From positions 1,984,001 through 2,048,000 of the forward strand of contig NZ_CP027657.1 of assembly GCF_003008615.1 (NCBI RefSeq): a stretch of 64,000 bases of DNA, read 5' to 3'. This DNA comes from Pseudomonas mendocina (lineage in GTDB: Bacteria; Pseudomonadota; Gammaproteobacteria; Pseudomonadales; Pseudomonadaceae). A program made the position numbers and the translations under genes. How positions within the stretch are numbered: the first letter of the stretch is position 1; every line of letters begins with the position of its first letter. Below, piece after piece: positions 17,222 to 26,153 of the stretch. The notes beneath the pieces were generated by a model. The model did no database searches. It saw only the letters and a list, made by a program, of their open reading frames with translations, and was not told the DNA's origin.

Positions 17222-18922
17222 ATGAGTCAAACGCTGCTGTCCATCCTGGCCTTCGTGCCACTGGTGCTTGCGGGTGTGCTGCTGATCGGCTTTCGTTGGC
17301 CGGCCAAGTACGCAATGCCGCTGGTGTTCGTTCTCACCGCCCTGATCGGCCTGCTGGCCTGGGACATGTCGCTCAACCGAGTCATTGCCTCCAGCTTGCA
17401 GGGACTGATCCTCACCGCCGCGATCCTGTGGATCATCTTCGGCGCCATTCTGTTGCTCAATACGCTCAAGCATTCCGGCGGCATCACCGCGATTCGCCGT
17501 GGTTTTGCCAATATCAGCCCTGACCGCCGAGTCCAGGCCCTGATCGTCGCCTGGCTGTTCGGCTGCTTCATCGAAGGCGCTTCGGGCTTCGGTACTCCGG
17601 CAGCAGTCGCTGCGCCGTTGCTGGTCGCCCTGGGCTTCCCGGCGCTGGCCGCAGTAGTGCTGGGCATGCTGGTGCAATCGACGCCGGTATCCTTCGGCGC
17701 GGTCGGCACGCCGATTCTGGTCGGCGTTGGCGCAGGCCTGGACAAGAGCGGGCTCACCGCGCAACTGGCGGCCACCGGCAGCACCTGGGACACCTTCTTC
17801 CATCTGATCTATTCGCGGGTGGCGATCACCCACGGCCTGATCGGCCTGTTGATGCCGCTGATCATGGTGATGATCATGACGCGCTTCTTCGGCAAGAATC
17901 AAAGCTGGAAGGAAGGCCTGGCCATCGCGCCGTTCGCCATTTTCACCGCCTTCGCCTTCTCCCTGCCGTACATGGCGGCCGGCGTATTCCTCGGCCCGGA
18001 ATTCCCTTCGATCATTGGCGCCCTGGTCGGTCTGGCCATTGTCATTCCTGCCGCCAAGGCCGGCTTCCTGCTGCCCAAGGAAACCTGGGACTTCGCCGAC
18101 GCCAAAGACTGGCCCGCCGAGTGGATGGGCAAGATCGAGATGAAGCTCGAGGAGGTAGCCGGCAAGGCGCCCATCTCGGTGCCCATGGCCTGGGCGCCCT
18201 ATCTGCTGCTGGCGATCTTCCTGGTGGTGTCGCGTACCTTCCCGGAGGTCAAGGCGGCGATGCTCGGCCTGAGCTTCGGCTGGAGCAACATCCTCGGTGA
18301 AACCGGCGTATCCGGCACCATCGAGCCGCTGTACCTGCCGGGCGGCATTCTGTGCATCGTGGTGCTGATCACCTTCTTCCTGCATCGCATGCGCTTCTCC
18401 GAGCTCAAGGCGGCAGTCGGCGAATCGAGCAAGACCCTGCTCGGCGCCGGCTTCGTACTCATTTTCACCATTCCCATGGTGCGTATCCTGATCAACTCAG
18501 GGGTCAATGGCAGCGACCTGGTGTCGATGCCGGTGGCCATGGCGCAGCTGGTGGCCGACAGCGTCGGCAGCGTCTATCCCTTCTTCGCCCCGGCCGTGGG
18601 CGCACTGGGCGCCTTCATCGCCGGCTCCAACACCGTGTCCAACCTGATGCTGTCGCAGTTCCAGTTCAATGCGGCGGAACTGATCGGCGTATCCGGAGCG
18701 ATGATGGTAGCGGTGCAGTCGGTCGGCGCGGCGGCAGGCAACATGATCGCCATCCATAACGTGGTGGCCGCCTCGGCCACGGTCGGCCTGCTCGGGCGTG
18801 AAGGCATCACCCTGCGCAAGACCATCCTGCCGACCCTCTACTACCTGATCATGGCGGGTTGCATCGCGCTGTTCGCCATGTACGTGATGGGCGTCAGCGA
18901 TCCGCTGATGGGCGCTGGCTGA
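17222..18922 (+). CDS. glcA: Glycolate/L-lactate permease (LctP family)
   Basis: 566 residues from the ATG at 17222, with about 12-14 hydrophobic segments. The motif [20 protein letters not shown] is the LctP/GlcA family signature, and [20 protein letters not shown] and [20 protein letters not shown] are in the C-terminal half. It imports glycolate or lactate with protons. Its position after glcB favours glycolate, but the sequence does not separate GlcA from LldP. An in-frame ATG at 17135 is upstream but without a membrane segment. Confidence 0.88.
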   Translation: MSQTLLSILAFVPLVLAGVLLIGFRWPAKYAMPLVFVLTALIGLLAWDMSLNRVIASSLQGLILTAAILWIIFGAILLLNTLKHSGGITAIRRGFANISPDRRVQALIVAWLFGCFIEGASGFGTPAAVAAPLLVALGFPALAAVVLGMLVQSTPVSFGAVGTPILVGVGAGLDKSGLTAQLAATGSTWDTFFHLIYSRVAITHGLIGLLMPLIMVMIMTRFFGKNQSWKEGLAIAPFAIFTAFAFSLPYMAAGVFLGPEFPSIIGALVGLAIVIPAAKAGFLLPKETWDFADAKDWPAEWMGKIEMKLEEVAGKAPISVPMAWAPYLLLAIFLVVSRTFPEVKAAMLGLSFGWSNILGETGVSGTIEPLYLPGGILCIVVLITFFLHRMRFSELKAAVGESSKTLLGAGFVLIFTIPMVRILINSGVNGSDLVSMPVAMAQLVADSVGSVYPFFAPAVGALGAFIAGSNTVSNLMLSQFQFNAAELIGVSGAMMVAVQSVGAAAGNMIAIHNVVAASATVGLLGREGITLRKTILPTLYYLIMAGCIALFAMYVMGVSDPLMGAG

Positions 18923-19035
18923 CCCGACTTTGGTTGGCCCCTGGCGGGTGACGATCGTCGCCCGCCCGCTTGGCGCACCGGTTCAATTACGGTAGCGTTC
19001 GTCGCGCACTACCGTGAGATACGCCTGAGGGTTAT

Positions 19036-19203
19036 ATGAAGAAGTGGCAATGCGTGGTCTGTGGACTGATTTACGACGAGAGCCAGGGCTGGCCGGATGA
19101 CGGCATCGCCCCGGGCACCCGCTGGGAAGACGTGCCAGAAGACTGGCTGTGCCCCGACTGTGGCGTTGGCAAGATGGATTTCGAGATGATCGAGATCGGC
19201 TGA
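19036..19203 (+). CDS. rubA: Rubredoxin
   Basis: 55 residues, starting [19 protein letters not shown] and ending [19 protein letters not shown]. The two CxxCG knuckles (CVVCG and CPDCG) bind one iron. It is a small one-electron carrier, possibly for an alkane or other hydroxylase or oxidative-stress enzyme elsewhere. In P. aeruginosa rubredoxin genes also lie next to the glc genes (recalled), so this pairing seems ancestral. A strong terminator follows. Confidence 0.95.
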   Translation: MKKWQCVVCGLIYDESQGWPDDGIAPGTRWEDVPEDWLCPDCGVGKMDFEMIEIG

Positions 19204-19221
19204 TCACGCTTCGTTTCCAGC

Positions 19222-19254
19222 AAAAACGGCGACCCTAGGGTCGCCGTTTTTGTT
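19222..19254 (+). terminator. Terminator after rubredoxin
   Basis: AAAAACGGCGACCC pairs with GGGTCGCCGTTTTT across a TA loop, with a T-rich tail. Almost symmetric, so it may work in both directions. Confidence 0.85.
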
Positions 19255-19268
19255 TGGCGCGACGCCCC

Positions 19269-19332
19269 GCAGGGTGCGCCGCGCGCACCACGAGTCGCCA
19301 GTACAACAGCCGGTGAGCACAGCGCACCCTAC
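19269..19332. repeat. GCAGGGTGCGCC...GCGCACCCTAC inverted repeat
   Basis: Member of the GTAGGGTGCGCC/GGCGCACCCTAC family with a diverged centre. It lies between the rubredoxin terminator and the flagellin promoter region. I saw no convincing sigma-28 box between it and fliC; GCCATTTA at 19383 is the nearest weak match. Confidence 0.65.
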
Positions 19333-19468
19333 GCATGGCAGTCCGTACCATCGCCGCAGGTGCAGCAAAAAATTCTGCCAACGCCATTTAATCAGCGCCA
19401 GAAGCCGGTCGCCCTTCACTTACAGCAGGCAATCACAGCCAGCTTCACTCAACTGAAGGAATACCATC

Positions 19469-20368
19469 ATGGCTCTGTCGATTCATACCAACTACTCCTC
19501 GCTGATCACTCAGACCAACCTGTCCAAGACCAACAATGCACTGGGCACCAACCAGCAGCGCCTGGGCACTGGCTTTCGCATCAACTCCGCTGCCGACGAC
19601 GCCGCCGGCCTGCAGATCGCTACCCGTCTGAACGCTCAATCGCGTGGTATGGACGTAGCCATCCGCAACACCGGTGATTCCATCTCCCTGCTGCAGACCG
19701 CCGAAGGCGCGCTGACCGAGATGACCGACATCGTCCAGCGCATGAAAGACCTGGCCACCCAAGCGGCCAACGCCACTGCCAGCGAAAAAGATCGCGACGC
19801 GATGCAGTCCGAATACGACCAACTGGGTCAGGAACTGGGCAATATCGTCAAGAACACCAAGTACGCTGGCGAGAACCTGTTCAGCGACGGCACCACCACC
19901 GACGGTTCTGCCGGCAAGTTCGGCGCTGCCATGGACTTCCAGATCGGCGCCAGCGCCGCTGAAACCCTGACCCTGGACGTCAGCACTCCGCTGACCGACC
20001 TGGCCACCGCTCTGGACGGCCTGTCCGCTCAGTACGCCACTCCGGACAGCACCACTCCGGGTACCGAGATCGCTGGCGCCGACGGTAGCGCTGCCAATGG
20101 CATGATCGACACCCTGAGCGATGCACTGGACAGCATCGGTGAACTGCGCGCCCAGTTCGGTGCAAACATCAACCGCCTGAACCACACCGCCAACAACCTG
20201 AACAACATGAAGGACAACACCGACATGGCCAAAGGTCGCATCATGGATGCTGACTTCGCCAAGGAAAGCGCCAACATGAGCAAGAACTCCATGCTGATGC
20301 AGTCGGGCATCTCCATGCTCAAGCAAGCCGGTCAGATGCCGGGCATGGTCATGTCCCTGCTGGGCTGA
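19469..20368 (+). CDS. fliC: Lateral-type flagellin (FliC/LafA)
   Basis: 299 residues with a GAAGGA ribosome site. The N-terminal D0/D1 (IHTNYSSLITQTNLSKTNNA, RLGTGFRINSAADDAAGLQI) and C-terminal D1/D0 (LNHTANNLNNMKDNTDMAKG, MLKQAGQMPGMVMSLLG) are well conserved. The central variable domain is nearly absent, giving a minimal flagellin as in lateral LafA proteins. It sits alone on the plus strand with its own terminator. Secreted through the flagellar export gate as the filament subunit; the chaperone is FliS encoded at 26455. Confidence 0.95.
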   Translation: MALSIHTNYSSLITQTNLSKTNNALGTNQQRLGTGFRINSAADDAAGLQIATRLNAQSRGMDVAIRNTGDSISLLQTAEGALTEMTDIVQRMKDLATQAANATASEKDRDAMQSEYDQLGQELGNIVKNTKYAGENLFSDGTTTDGSAGKFGAAMDFQIGASAAETLTLDVSTPLTDLATALDGLSAQYATPDSTTPGTEIAGADGSAANGMIDTLSDALDSIGELRAQFGANINRLNHTANNLNNMKDNTDMAKGRIMDADFAKESANMSKNSMLMQSGISMLKQAGQMPGMVMSLLG

Positions 20369-20408
20369 TCCCGCGTCATCCAGGCGCAACGGATTGCGCC
20401 ACCCCCTC

Positions 20409-20434
20409 AACGCCCCGCCTCTGCGGGGCGTTTT
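20409..20434 (+). terminator. Flagellin terminator
   Basis: AACGCCCCGC-CTCT-GCGGGGCGTT followed by TT, 40 bases after the fliC stop. A strong GC stem, fitting a highly expressed single-gene transcript. Confidence 0.9.
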
Positions 20435-20513
20435 GCATGGCCGCTCGGCCACCCCGCCCTGCATCGGACCGCTGATCAACCGTCGTCTTCACCGCGCATG
20501 ATCGGGCGGCTAC

Positions 20514-20565
20514 GCTGATACTCACTGCACTCGTCAAAGTGCCATACAGAACGGCAAGTATCAGC
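20514..20565. promoter_or_regulatory. Inverted repeat upstream of the ToxR-like operon promoter
   Basis: GCTGATACT (20514-20522) and AGTATCAGC (20557-20565) are exact complements 34 bases apart, ending 42 bases before the -24 element. This is possibly a regulator site for the sigma-54 promoter that follows, but the wide spacing makes a chance match possible. Confidence 0.4.
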
Positions 20566-20605
20566 CGATAGCACATTCGGCATCGTGACGAGAGCCGCGC
20601 TACGC

Positions 20606-20632
20606 TGGCACAAGACTTGCCACTGAATTTCC
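20606..20632 (+). promoter_or_regulatory. Sigma-54 promoter of the ToxR/ToxS-like pair
   Basis: TGGCACAAGACTTGCC has perfect -24 (TGGCAC, GG at 20607-20608) and -12 (TTGC, GC at 20619-20620) elements with the canonical 12-base offset. The start is predicted near 20632, 74 bases before the ATG. Confidence 0.8.
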
Positions 20633-20705
20633 CTGGCGCCAGAATGCCGACCACTTATCGCCCCGGAATGTTCCCCACGGGAATACCGTTCGTTTCAAGG
20701 ATCGC

Positions 20706-21542
20706 ATGAACTCCAGCCCCGATATGCCGCCCGCCGAGTCGGGAAGCAGCAACGCCTGTCCGGTCATCAAGACTGGGCGCAGCGACTGCTATGCGCACTT
20801 CTATCCGGCGCTGTATCAACTCACGCTGGTGAAGAACGGTATCGAGGAGAAGATCGACCTGGGCTACTCCGGCAGCCGCCTGCTCGAGCGACTGCTGCAG
20901 AAACCTGGCGAGGTGGTGTCGCGGGAGGAACTGATGAGCCATGCCTGGGCTGATCGGGTCGTCGGCCAGGGCAGTCTGAATCAGCAGATCTACACCTTGC
21001 GCCAGGTGCTCGGAGACGAGAAGAACCGCGAGATCATCCAGACCCTGCCCCGCCGCGGCTACCTGCTCAACCCCAACCACCTGGTCTACCCGACGAGCAT
21101 CGACGACATCGATGACGTGACCGAGCAGGTCGAGTCGAGCGCTCCCCAACCAGCCTTCCTGCGCCGTCATGGTCGCCAACGTGCCTCCTGGGTCATCCTC
21201 CTCTCGCTGTTCAGCGTGATCGGCATCGTGCAGTTCTTCTTCCTGTACCAGATCAGCCAGCCGGAAGACCTGCACAGCAGCGAGATGAACCTGGGCACGC
21301 TCAACGTGCGCTACATCGACCAGCAGCCGCAACGACTGCAACAGCTGATCCTGCAAACACACGGCCTGACCAGCCGCCTGACAGCGCTGGCCGACAAGCC
21401 GGCCAACCTGGTGCTGAGCCTGCGCGGTGATTTCTACGAGCTGCTGTGCCTACAGAACAACGGCACGGTGCGCTCGCTGATGCTCCACGAAAGCCAGCTC
21501 AACCAGGTGGCGGACGCCCAACTGAGCAGGTGCCTGCCATGA
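20706..21542 (+). CDS. ToxR/CadC-like transmembrane transcriptional regulator in the lateral flagellar cluster
   Basis: 278 residues. Residues about 30-127 form an OmpR/PhoB-type winged helix (SREELMSHAWADRVVGQGSL, NQQIYTLRQVLGDEKNREII, QTLPRRGYLLNPNH). One membrane segment follows (about 161-182), then a periplasmic domain of about 95 residues with two cysteines (C248, C276), as in ToxR. So DNA binding happens from the membrane. The stop overlaps the next gene by 4 bases (ATGA). A sigma-54 promoter precedes it. The E. coli Flag-2 locus has a similarly placed ToxR-like gene called lafZ (recalled). The target genes are not known; the flagellin gene is a reasonable guess. Confidence 0.85.
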   Translation: MNSSPDMPPAESGSSNACPVIKTGRSDCYAHFYPALYQLTLVKNGIEEKIDLGYSGSRLLERLLQKPGEVVSREELMSHAWADRVVGQGSLNQQIYTLRQVLGDEKNREIIQTLPRRGYLLNPNHLVYPTSIDDIDDVTEQVESSAPQPAFLRRHGRQRASWVILLSLFSVIGIVQFFFLYQISQPEDLHSSEMNLGTLNVRYIDQQPQRLQQLILQTHGLTSRLTALADKPANLVLSLRGDFYELLCLQNNGTVRSLMLHESQLNQVADAQLSRCLP

Positions 21543-22006
21543 GCCAGTGCATGCAAAACGGGCTCAGCCGGGGCTGGCTGCTGGCCGTCCTGGCCGCAGC
21601 CGTACTCATGCTGTTGAGCATGCTCGGGCTGTGGCTGAGCTTCCTCTCCAGTGCCGAACTCAACGGTCGTTATCAATCCAGCGGCCAGGTGCAACTGAGC
21701 AACGGCCAGGTGCTGGATATCAGCCACAGCCTGCAGGTCAGCGACGGACGCTTCTACGCCATGACCCGCCAGGGCGCCAGCATTCTGGAAACCTCGGGCG
21801 TGGTGGATTACGGCTTTCTCGGCAACTATCGCCTGCGCGTCGAAAGCGGCCAGATCACCGGGTTGGCCAGCGAGACCGATGACGAGCTGGTGTTCAATCT
21901 GCTCTATGGCCGGCACAAGGGCTCGACCATTCGCCTGACCCGTTTCGAAGGCTGCCTCTACGCCCTGGAAACCCGCCAGATCTACTGCCCCGCCCAAGGT
22001 TTGTAA
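21539..22006 (+). CDS. Small membrane-anchored periplasmic protein, ToxS-like partner
   Basis: 155 residues from the ATG at 21539, overlapping the regulator stop (ATGA), so the two are translationally coupled. One N-terminal membrane segment (about 12-36, WLLAVLAAAVLMLLSMLGLW) is followed by a small beta-rich periplasmic domain with cysteines at 139 and 150 and no catalytic motif I recognise. Size, topology and coupling match ToxS, the ToxR partner, but I see no clear ToxS sequence motif. A function in sensing or in stabilising the regulator is inference. Confidence 0.75.
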   Translation: MSQCMQNGLSRGWLLAVLAAAVLMLLSMLGLWLSFLSSAELNGRYQSSGQVQLSNGQVLDISHSLQVSDGRFYAMTRQGASILETSGVVDYGFLGNYRLRVESGQITGLASETDDELVFNLLYGRHKGSTIRLTRFEGCLYALETRQIYCPAQGL

Positions 22007-22013
22007 GGCCGCC

Positions 22014-22955
22014 CTACGAATCCGGCGCATTGAACTTGGCACCTTCGGTTCGATATTCCACCCGCGCCTGCGCCTCACCGAACAACTCGCGATACAGGCT
22101 CTCCGCCTGGCTGGTCAGCAGCAGCAGTTCGATACGGCGATTGGCACCGTTCTCCCGGTCATTCGGCAACAGCGGCATGCCGTCAGCCTGCGCGGTGACC
22201 TGCAGCACGCTATCGGTCGGCAGACCGGCCTCGACCATCACGTTGCGCGCGCGCAGCGCACGATCCCCGGACAGGTTCCAGTTGTTGTAGCCACCGACCA
22301 CACCCCGATAGGGCGTGGCATCGGTATGGCCACTGATGATCAGGTGGTTCTCGACCTTGGCCAGAATGCCCGCCAGGCGTTGCAGCAAGGTGGCGAAATG
22401 CGGATCGAGACGCGCGCTGCCACGGCTGAACATGAAGCGCTGGGCATCGTCCTTGATCAGGATGCGCAGCCCTTGTGGCACCACCTGCACCTCGATATTG
22501 GCCTCGGCATCGAGTTGCAGCGCCAGCTGTTCCATCAGCTTGGCCAGCTCCTGCATCTGCGCCGGCTCGGCATAGTGCGGGCGACGCGGCTCACCCGGCT
22601 GGCCTTCGCCCAGTGTGGCCCCCGGATCTTCCTGCGGAGTGCGCGCCTGGTTGATGCGATCCTGACGCGGGCTGACCTGCACCGGCACACCGTCGAGATC
22701 CAGCGGCGTGGTGCTGGTGCCGTCGAAGATACCGGCACCACCATCGACCAGTGGGTTGTTCATCATGTCGGCATTGGCGCGGCTGGCTTCCTGGGTCTGC
22801 GGCTGGATGATCCACAGCACCATGAACAGCGCCATCATGGCCATGGTGAAGTCAGCGAACGCCACCTTCCAGGCACCACCATGCTCGTCGTGACCGCCCT
22901 TCTTGCCACGCCGCTTGATGATGATCTCGTGGCCGTCACCGCCGCGCGGTCTCAT
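22014..22955 (-). CDS. motB: Flagellar stator protein MotB (LafU-type)
   Basis: 313 residues. The single membrane segment (about 31-50, VAFADFTMAMMALFMVLWII) carries the ion-binding Asp35. A periplasmic OmpA-like peptidoglycan-binding domain follows (about 190-300, LIISGHTDATPYRG and SGDRALRARNVM). It anchors the MotA4-5MotB2 stator. It is the last gene of the fliD operon and overlaps motA by 4 bases (ATGA). The order matches lafU in lateral systems. Confidence 0.94.
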   Translation of the reverse strand: MRPRGGDGHEIIIKRRGKKGGHDEHGGAWKVAFADFTMAMMALFMVLWIIQPQTQEASRANADMMNNPLVDGGAGIFDGTSTTPLDLDGVPVQVSPRQDRINQARTPQEDPGATLGEGQPGEPRRPHYAEPAQMQELAKLMEQLALQLDAEANIEVQVVPQGLRILIKDDAQRFMFSRGSARLDPHFATLLQRLAGILAKVENHLIISGHTDATPYRGVVGGYNNWNLSGDRALRARNVMVEAGLPTDSVLQVTAQADGMPLLPNDRENGANRRIELLLLTSQAESLYRELFGEAQARVEYRTEGAKFNAPDS

Positions 22956-23824
22956 GCCGCGTCCCTTTCATCTTCGTAACGGTTGACCCAGATTTCCAGC
23001 TGCTTGAACGCCGGCTTGACGTCCTGCTCGATCAGCTTGCGCCCGGCATCCACCGCCAGCAGCGTGGGCTTGCCGGCGACGTGAGCGACCAGCGTGGTGC
23101 GCACGCATTCGAGCGCCGACATCTCGGTCTTGATGCGCTGGCCCATGGCACTGGAAAGCGGCTCCATCACGCAGTAGCACATGAAGATGCCGAGGAATGT
23201 CCCCACCAGTGCCGCCGCCACGTGGGCACCGATTTCGGCCACCGAACCACCGATGTTGCCCATGGTGATGACGATGCCGAGGATCGCCGCGAGAATGCCG
23301 AAGCCCGGCATGGCTTCGCCGATCTTGTGTAGCGAGCGCGACGGCTGCATCAGCACATGCTCCATGGCTTCGAGCTCCTGTTCGAGGAAGCCCTCGAGCT
23401 CATGCGCGCTGATCTTGCCCATGGCCATCAGACGGAAGTTGTCGGCGATGAAGGCCATCAGGTTCTTTTCCTGACGGATCAGCGGGTACTTGGCGAACAG
23501 ATCGCTCTGCTCCGGCTCCTCGATGTGCGCATCGAGCACCTTGAGACCACCGACGTCGACCATTTCCAGCAGCTCATAGAGCAGCATCAGCAACTGGCGC
23601 TGGAACTCCTCGCCGCGCTTCTTGTAGACGAACACACCCTTGATCTGGTGAAGCATCTCGATCAGTACGTCCTTGGGGTTGGCGACTACCAGAGCGCCAA
23701 AACCCGCACCGACGATGATGATCACCTCGGCCGGCTGCCAGAGCATGGCCAGTTCACCATGGGCCATGACGTATCCACCGAGCACGCAGGCCACGATGAT
23801 CAATGCACCTAATAACTTCTGCAC
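22952..23824 (-). CDS. motA: Flagellar stator protein MotA (LafT-type)
   Basis: 290 residues with a GTG start one base after the fliA stop. Four membrane segments, the MotA/ExbB signature (EAMPGFGILAAILGIVITMG) and the acidic/basic cytoplasmic loop that contacts the rotor are visible. With MotB it forms the ion channel; lateral stators of this order are proton-driven in Vibrio, which I infer but cannot prove here. Confidence 0.94.
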   Translation of the reverse strand: MQKLLGALIIVACVLGGYVMAHGELAMLWQPAEVIIIVGAGFGALVVANPKDVLIEMLHQIKGVFVYKKRGEEFQRQLLMLLYELLEMVDVGGLKVLDAHIEEPEQSDLFAKYPLIRQEKNLMAFIADNFRLMAMGKISAHELEGFLEQELEAMEHVLMQPSRSLHKIGEAMPGFGILAAILGIVITMGNIGGSVAEIGAHVAAALVGTFLGIFMCYCVMEPLSSAMGQRIKTEMSALECVRTTLVAHVAGKPTLLAVDAGRKLIEQDVKPAFKQLEIWVNRYEDERDAA

Positions 23825-23825
23825 C

Positions 23826-24560
23826 CTAGCCTCTCTCGTTCAGGTAACGACTGGCCTTGGCGATCGCCTGCTTGCTCAACTGGCAGACGCGGGCGTCACT
23901 CAGCTCCAGCACCAGGGCGATTTCCTTGAGGCTCAGTTCGTGTTGGTAGTAAAGGGTCAGCACCAGGCGCTCGCGCTCGCTGAGCTGACTCAGTGCCTGG
24001 GCCAGCAGACGCTCCTTGAGCACACGATCCTCGACGCCACTGGCGCCACAGGCGAAGCCCTCGTGACCGTTCTGCAGCAGCTCGTCGAGGCTCTCGATGG
24101 CCTCGCAGGCGTCGGCCTGGAGGAACTCCTGGTAATCCTTGGCGCTGATCCCGGCCGCCTGAAGGATTTCCTCCTCCTGCGGCACGCGCCCCAGTTGCCG
24201 CGCCAGTTGGCGGATGGCATCGCGAATCTTGTGGGTCTGCTGGCGCACCTGGCGCGGGCGCCAGTCCTGGCGGCGCAGCTCGTCGAGGATGGCGCCGCGT
24301 ACCCGCAGGGCGGCGAAACGACCGAACTGCTCGTCCGGCGTGCCATAGCGGCGCAGGCTGTCGAGCAGGCCCATCAGGCCGATCTGCTCCATGTCCTCGC
24401 GGTCGAGCACCTGGTTGGCCTGCAGCGCCAGCTGGCTGACGATGCGTTTGACCAGAGGCAGGTACTGCAACAGCCACTTCTGCTCGGCTCCGGGAGCGAA
24501 CAGCGCGGCACCGCCCTGTTCGGCGGCATAGCGGTAGTCGATGGCGCAGGTGGCGTTCAT
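23826..24560 (-). CDS. fliA: Flagellar sigma-28 factor FliA (LafS-type)
   Basis: 244 residues. Region 2 (YLPLVKRIVSQLALQANQVL, EDMEQIGLMGLLDSLRRYG), region 3, and region 4 (LSERERLVLTLYYQHELSLK, EIALVLELSDARVCQLSKQA) are present. It lies in a late-gene operon between fliL and motA, as lafS does, rather than next to flhF/fleN as the polar fliA of Pseudomonas does. It should transcribe the flagellin gene. No flgM anti-sigma gene is found in the window. Confidence 0.93.
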   Translation of the reverse strand: MNATCAIDYRYAAEQGGAALFAPGAEQKWLLQYLPLVKRIVSQLALQANQVLDREDMEQIGLMGLLDSLRRYGTPDEQFGRFAALRVRGAILDELRRQDWRPRQVRQQTHKIRDAIRQLARQLGRVPQEEEILQAAGISAKDYQEFLQADACEAIESLDELLQNGHEGFACGASGVEDRVLKERLLAQALSQLSERERLVLTLYYQHELSLKEIALVLELSDARVCQLSKQAIAKASRYLNERG

Positions 24561-24576
24561 GGGCAGGGTCTGCTCT

Positions 24577-25047
24577 CTACTGGACGATCAGCTTGCTGAC
24601 CAGCACGTTGGCGAATGGCATCGCCAGCTTCTTGCTGGCGAAGTCATCGAACAGCGCGCTTTCCAGCGTGCTCTGCAACTCGGTGATGGGCATGCCGCGC
24701 AGCTTCTCGAAGGTCATCGCAGACAGGTGGGCGACCACCGAATTGCGCACCATCGGGTCGATCTGTTCGAGCTTCTTCGGATCGGTTTCGAGCTCGGCCT
24801 GCAGCACCAGATCGAGCACGAAGTAATGCTCGCGGCTATCGCCCTTGAGGCTGACGATGACCTTCTCGATGGGGAAGAAACGGTATTCGCTGGTGGCCTC
24901 TTCCTCCTCCTCGCTGGTGCTGGACAGGCCGAACACCGGCTGCCCCGACTGCATCGAGCGCAACGTGGCGTAGTTGAAGACGGTGCTGCCGATCACCACC
25001 AGGGTGTTGAAGATAAGCAGCAGCAGGATGATCCGCGGCATTGTCAT
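24577..25047 (-). CDS. fliL: FliL-like basal body protein (LafF-type)
   Basis: 156 residues. A single N-terminal membrane segment (MPRIILLLLIFNTLVVIGST) and a periplasmic SPFH-like domain (VIVSLKGDSREHYFVLDLVL ... LIVQ) match FliL, which sits around the stator. 16 bases before fliA. Confidence 0.85.
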   Translation of the reverse strand: MTMPRIILLLLIFNTLVVIGSTVFNYATLRSMQSGQPVFGLSSTSEEEEEATSEYRFFPIEKVIVSLKGDSREHYFVLDLVLQAELETDPKKLEQIDPMVRNSVVAHLSAMTFEKLRGMPITELQSTLESALFDDFASKKLAMPFANVLVSKLIVQ

Positions 25048-25073
25048 GAGACTTCTCGATTCACTCGCAAGGG

Positions 25074-26150
25074 TTAGACGGTGACCAGCACGTCGCTGGT
25101 CGAATCCGGGTTGTGGCGACCGTCATCGGCCCCGTTGATGTGCGCGGCCCGTACCGACTCCTCGCCGAGCCAGGCCTGATGCTGCGCCTGCCCCTGCTGG
25201 CGGCCGCCCTGCGCATCGGCGGAAACCTGCACGTTGACCTGCACGAAGTTCTGTCCGACCAGCTCCTGGCGCAGGCGCTCGCTGGTCTGTTGCAGCAGGC
25301 GCACGACATCGGCGTTGGCCGCCGACAACTGCACGCTGAGGCGGCCGGACTCGTGGCTCAGATAGATTTCCAGGCTGCCCAGCTCGGGGGGATCGAGACG
25401 GATCGTGGCGTTCTGGATGCGTTGATTGATCTGCAGGTCGACGTGCTCGCGCAGGCTCTGCAGCATCTGCTCGCCCCACTGCGCCTGCGGTGCATGCAGC
25501 TTGAGCGGGCGCTCGGCGGCAAGCGGCTGCGCTGCCGTCTGCTGGTTGGCGGACGTGGCGGGCGCAACCTTGTCGCCCTCGGCGGCACTCGCTGGCAAGC
25601 GCTCGAGAAGCGTGGCATCAGGCGCATCGAGGGTCGGTAGAACCTGTGTCGACGCAGCGCGCTCCGGCTCCATCGGCAGGTTCAGGGAAGCGTTCTGCAG
25701 CGCGGCCACTGGCGCCTGACGCGAGGCAACCGGCAACTCTGCATCCACCGCCGGCGCGCTGCTGCCGGCCGCTGGCGTCATCACGACCGGCGGCGCCAGC
25801 GACGGGTCGGCGTGTGCAGGCGAAGCGATCACTTCACTCGGCTCATCAGCCGGTTCCTGCTCCTCCTGCGCGGCGACCTCGCGCGCCTCGACACGCACGG
25901 CCTGCTGACCCAGCATGCTGGCCAGCCACTGCTCGGCATCCGCCTCGGTGACGGTTACCTGAACCGGCGTGCTGCTCTGTGACAACGGCTGTTGCGCCTC
26001 GGCGGCGGCAAAACCGCGCAGCGCCAGTTGCAGGTCGAACGCCGGCGTGTCGCCCTCGGCGCCCTGCGCCTGGGCGAAGCCGGCCGGCAAGGCTTCGGTG
26101 CCAGAACCCGTCAGGCTGACCTGAGCGTTCGGATTGATCGCTTGCAGCAT
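25074..26150 (-). CDS. fliK: Flagellar hook-length control protein FliK (LafE-type)
   Basis: 358 residues. The first 200 are low-complexity, rich in Ala, Pro and Gln, as in molecular rulers. The C-terminal switch domain has the FliK signature IRLDPPELGSLEIYLSHESG and RLSVQLSAANADVVRLL. It measures hook length and switches export specificity through FlhB. Lies between the FliT-like and FliL genes, as lafE does. Confidence 0.9.
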   Translation of the reverse strand: MLQAINPNAQVSLTGSGTEALPAGFAQAQGAEGDTPAFDLQLALRGFAAAEAQQPLSQSSTPVQVTVTEADAEQWLASMLGQQAVRVEAREVAAQEEQEPADEPSEVIASPAHADPSLAPPVVMTPAAGSSAPAVDAELPVASRQAPVAALQNASLNLPMEPERAASTQVLPTLDAPDATLLERLPASAAEGDKVAPATSANQQTAAQPLAAERPLKLHAPQAQWGEQMLQSLREHVDLQINQRIQNATIRLDPPELGSLEIYLSHESGRLSVQLSAANADVVRLLQQTSERLRQELVGQNFVQVNVQVSADAQGGRQQGQAQHQAWLGEESVRAAHINGADDGRHNPDSTSDVLVTV

Positions 26151-26153
26151 CCT

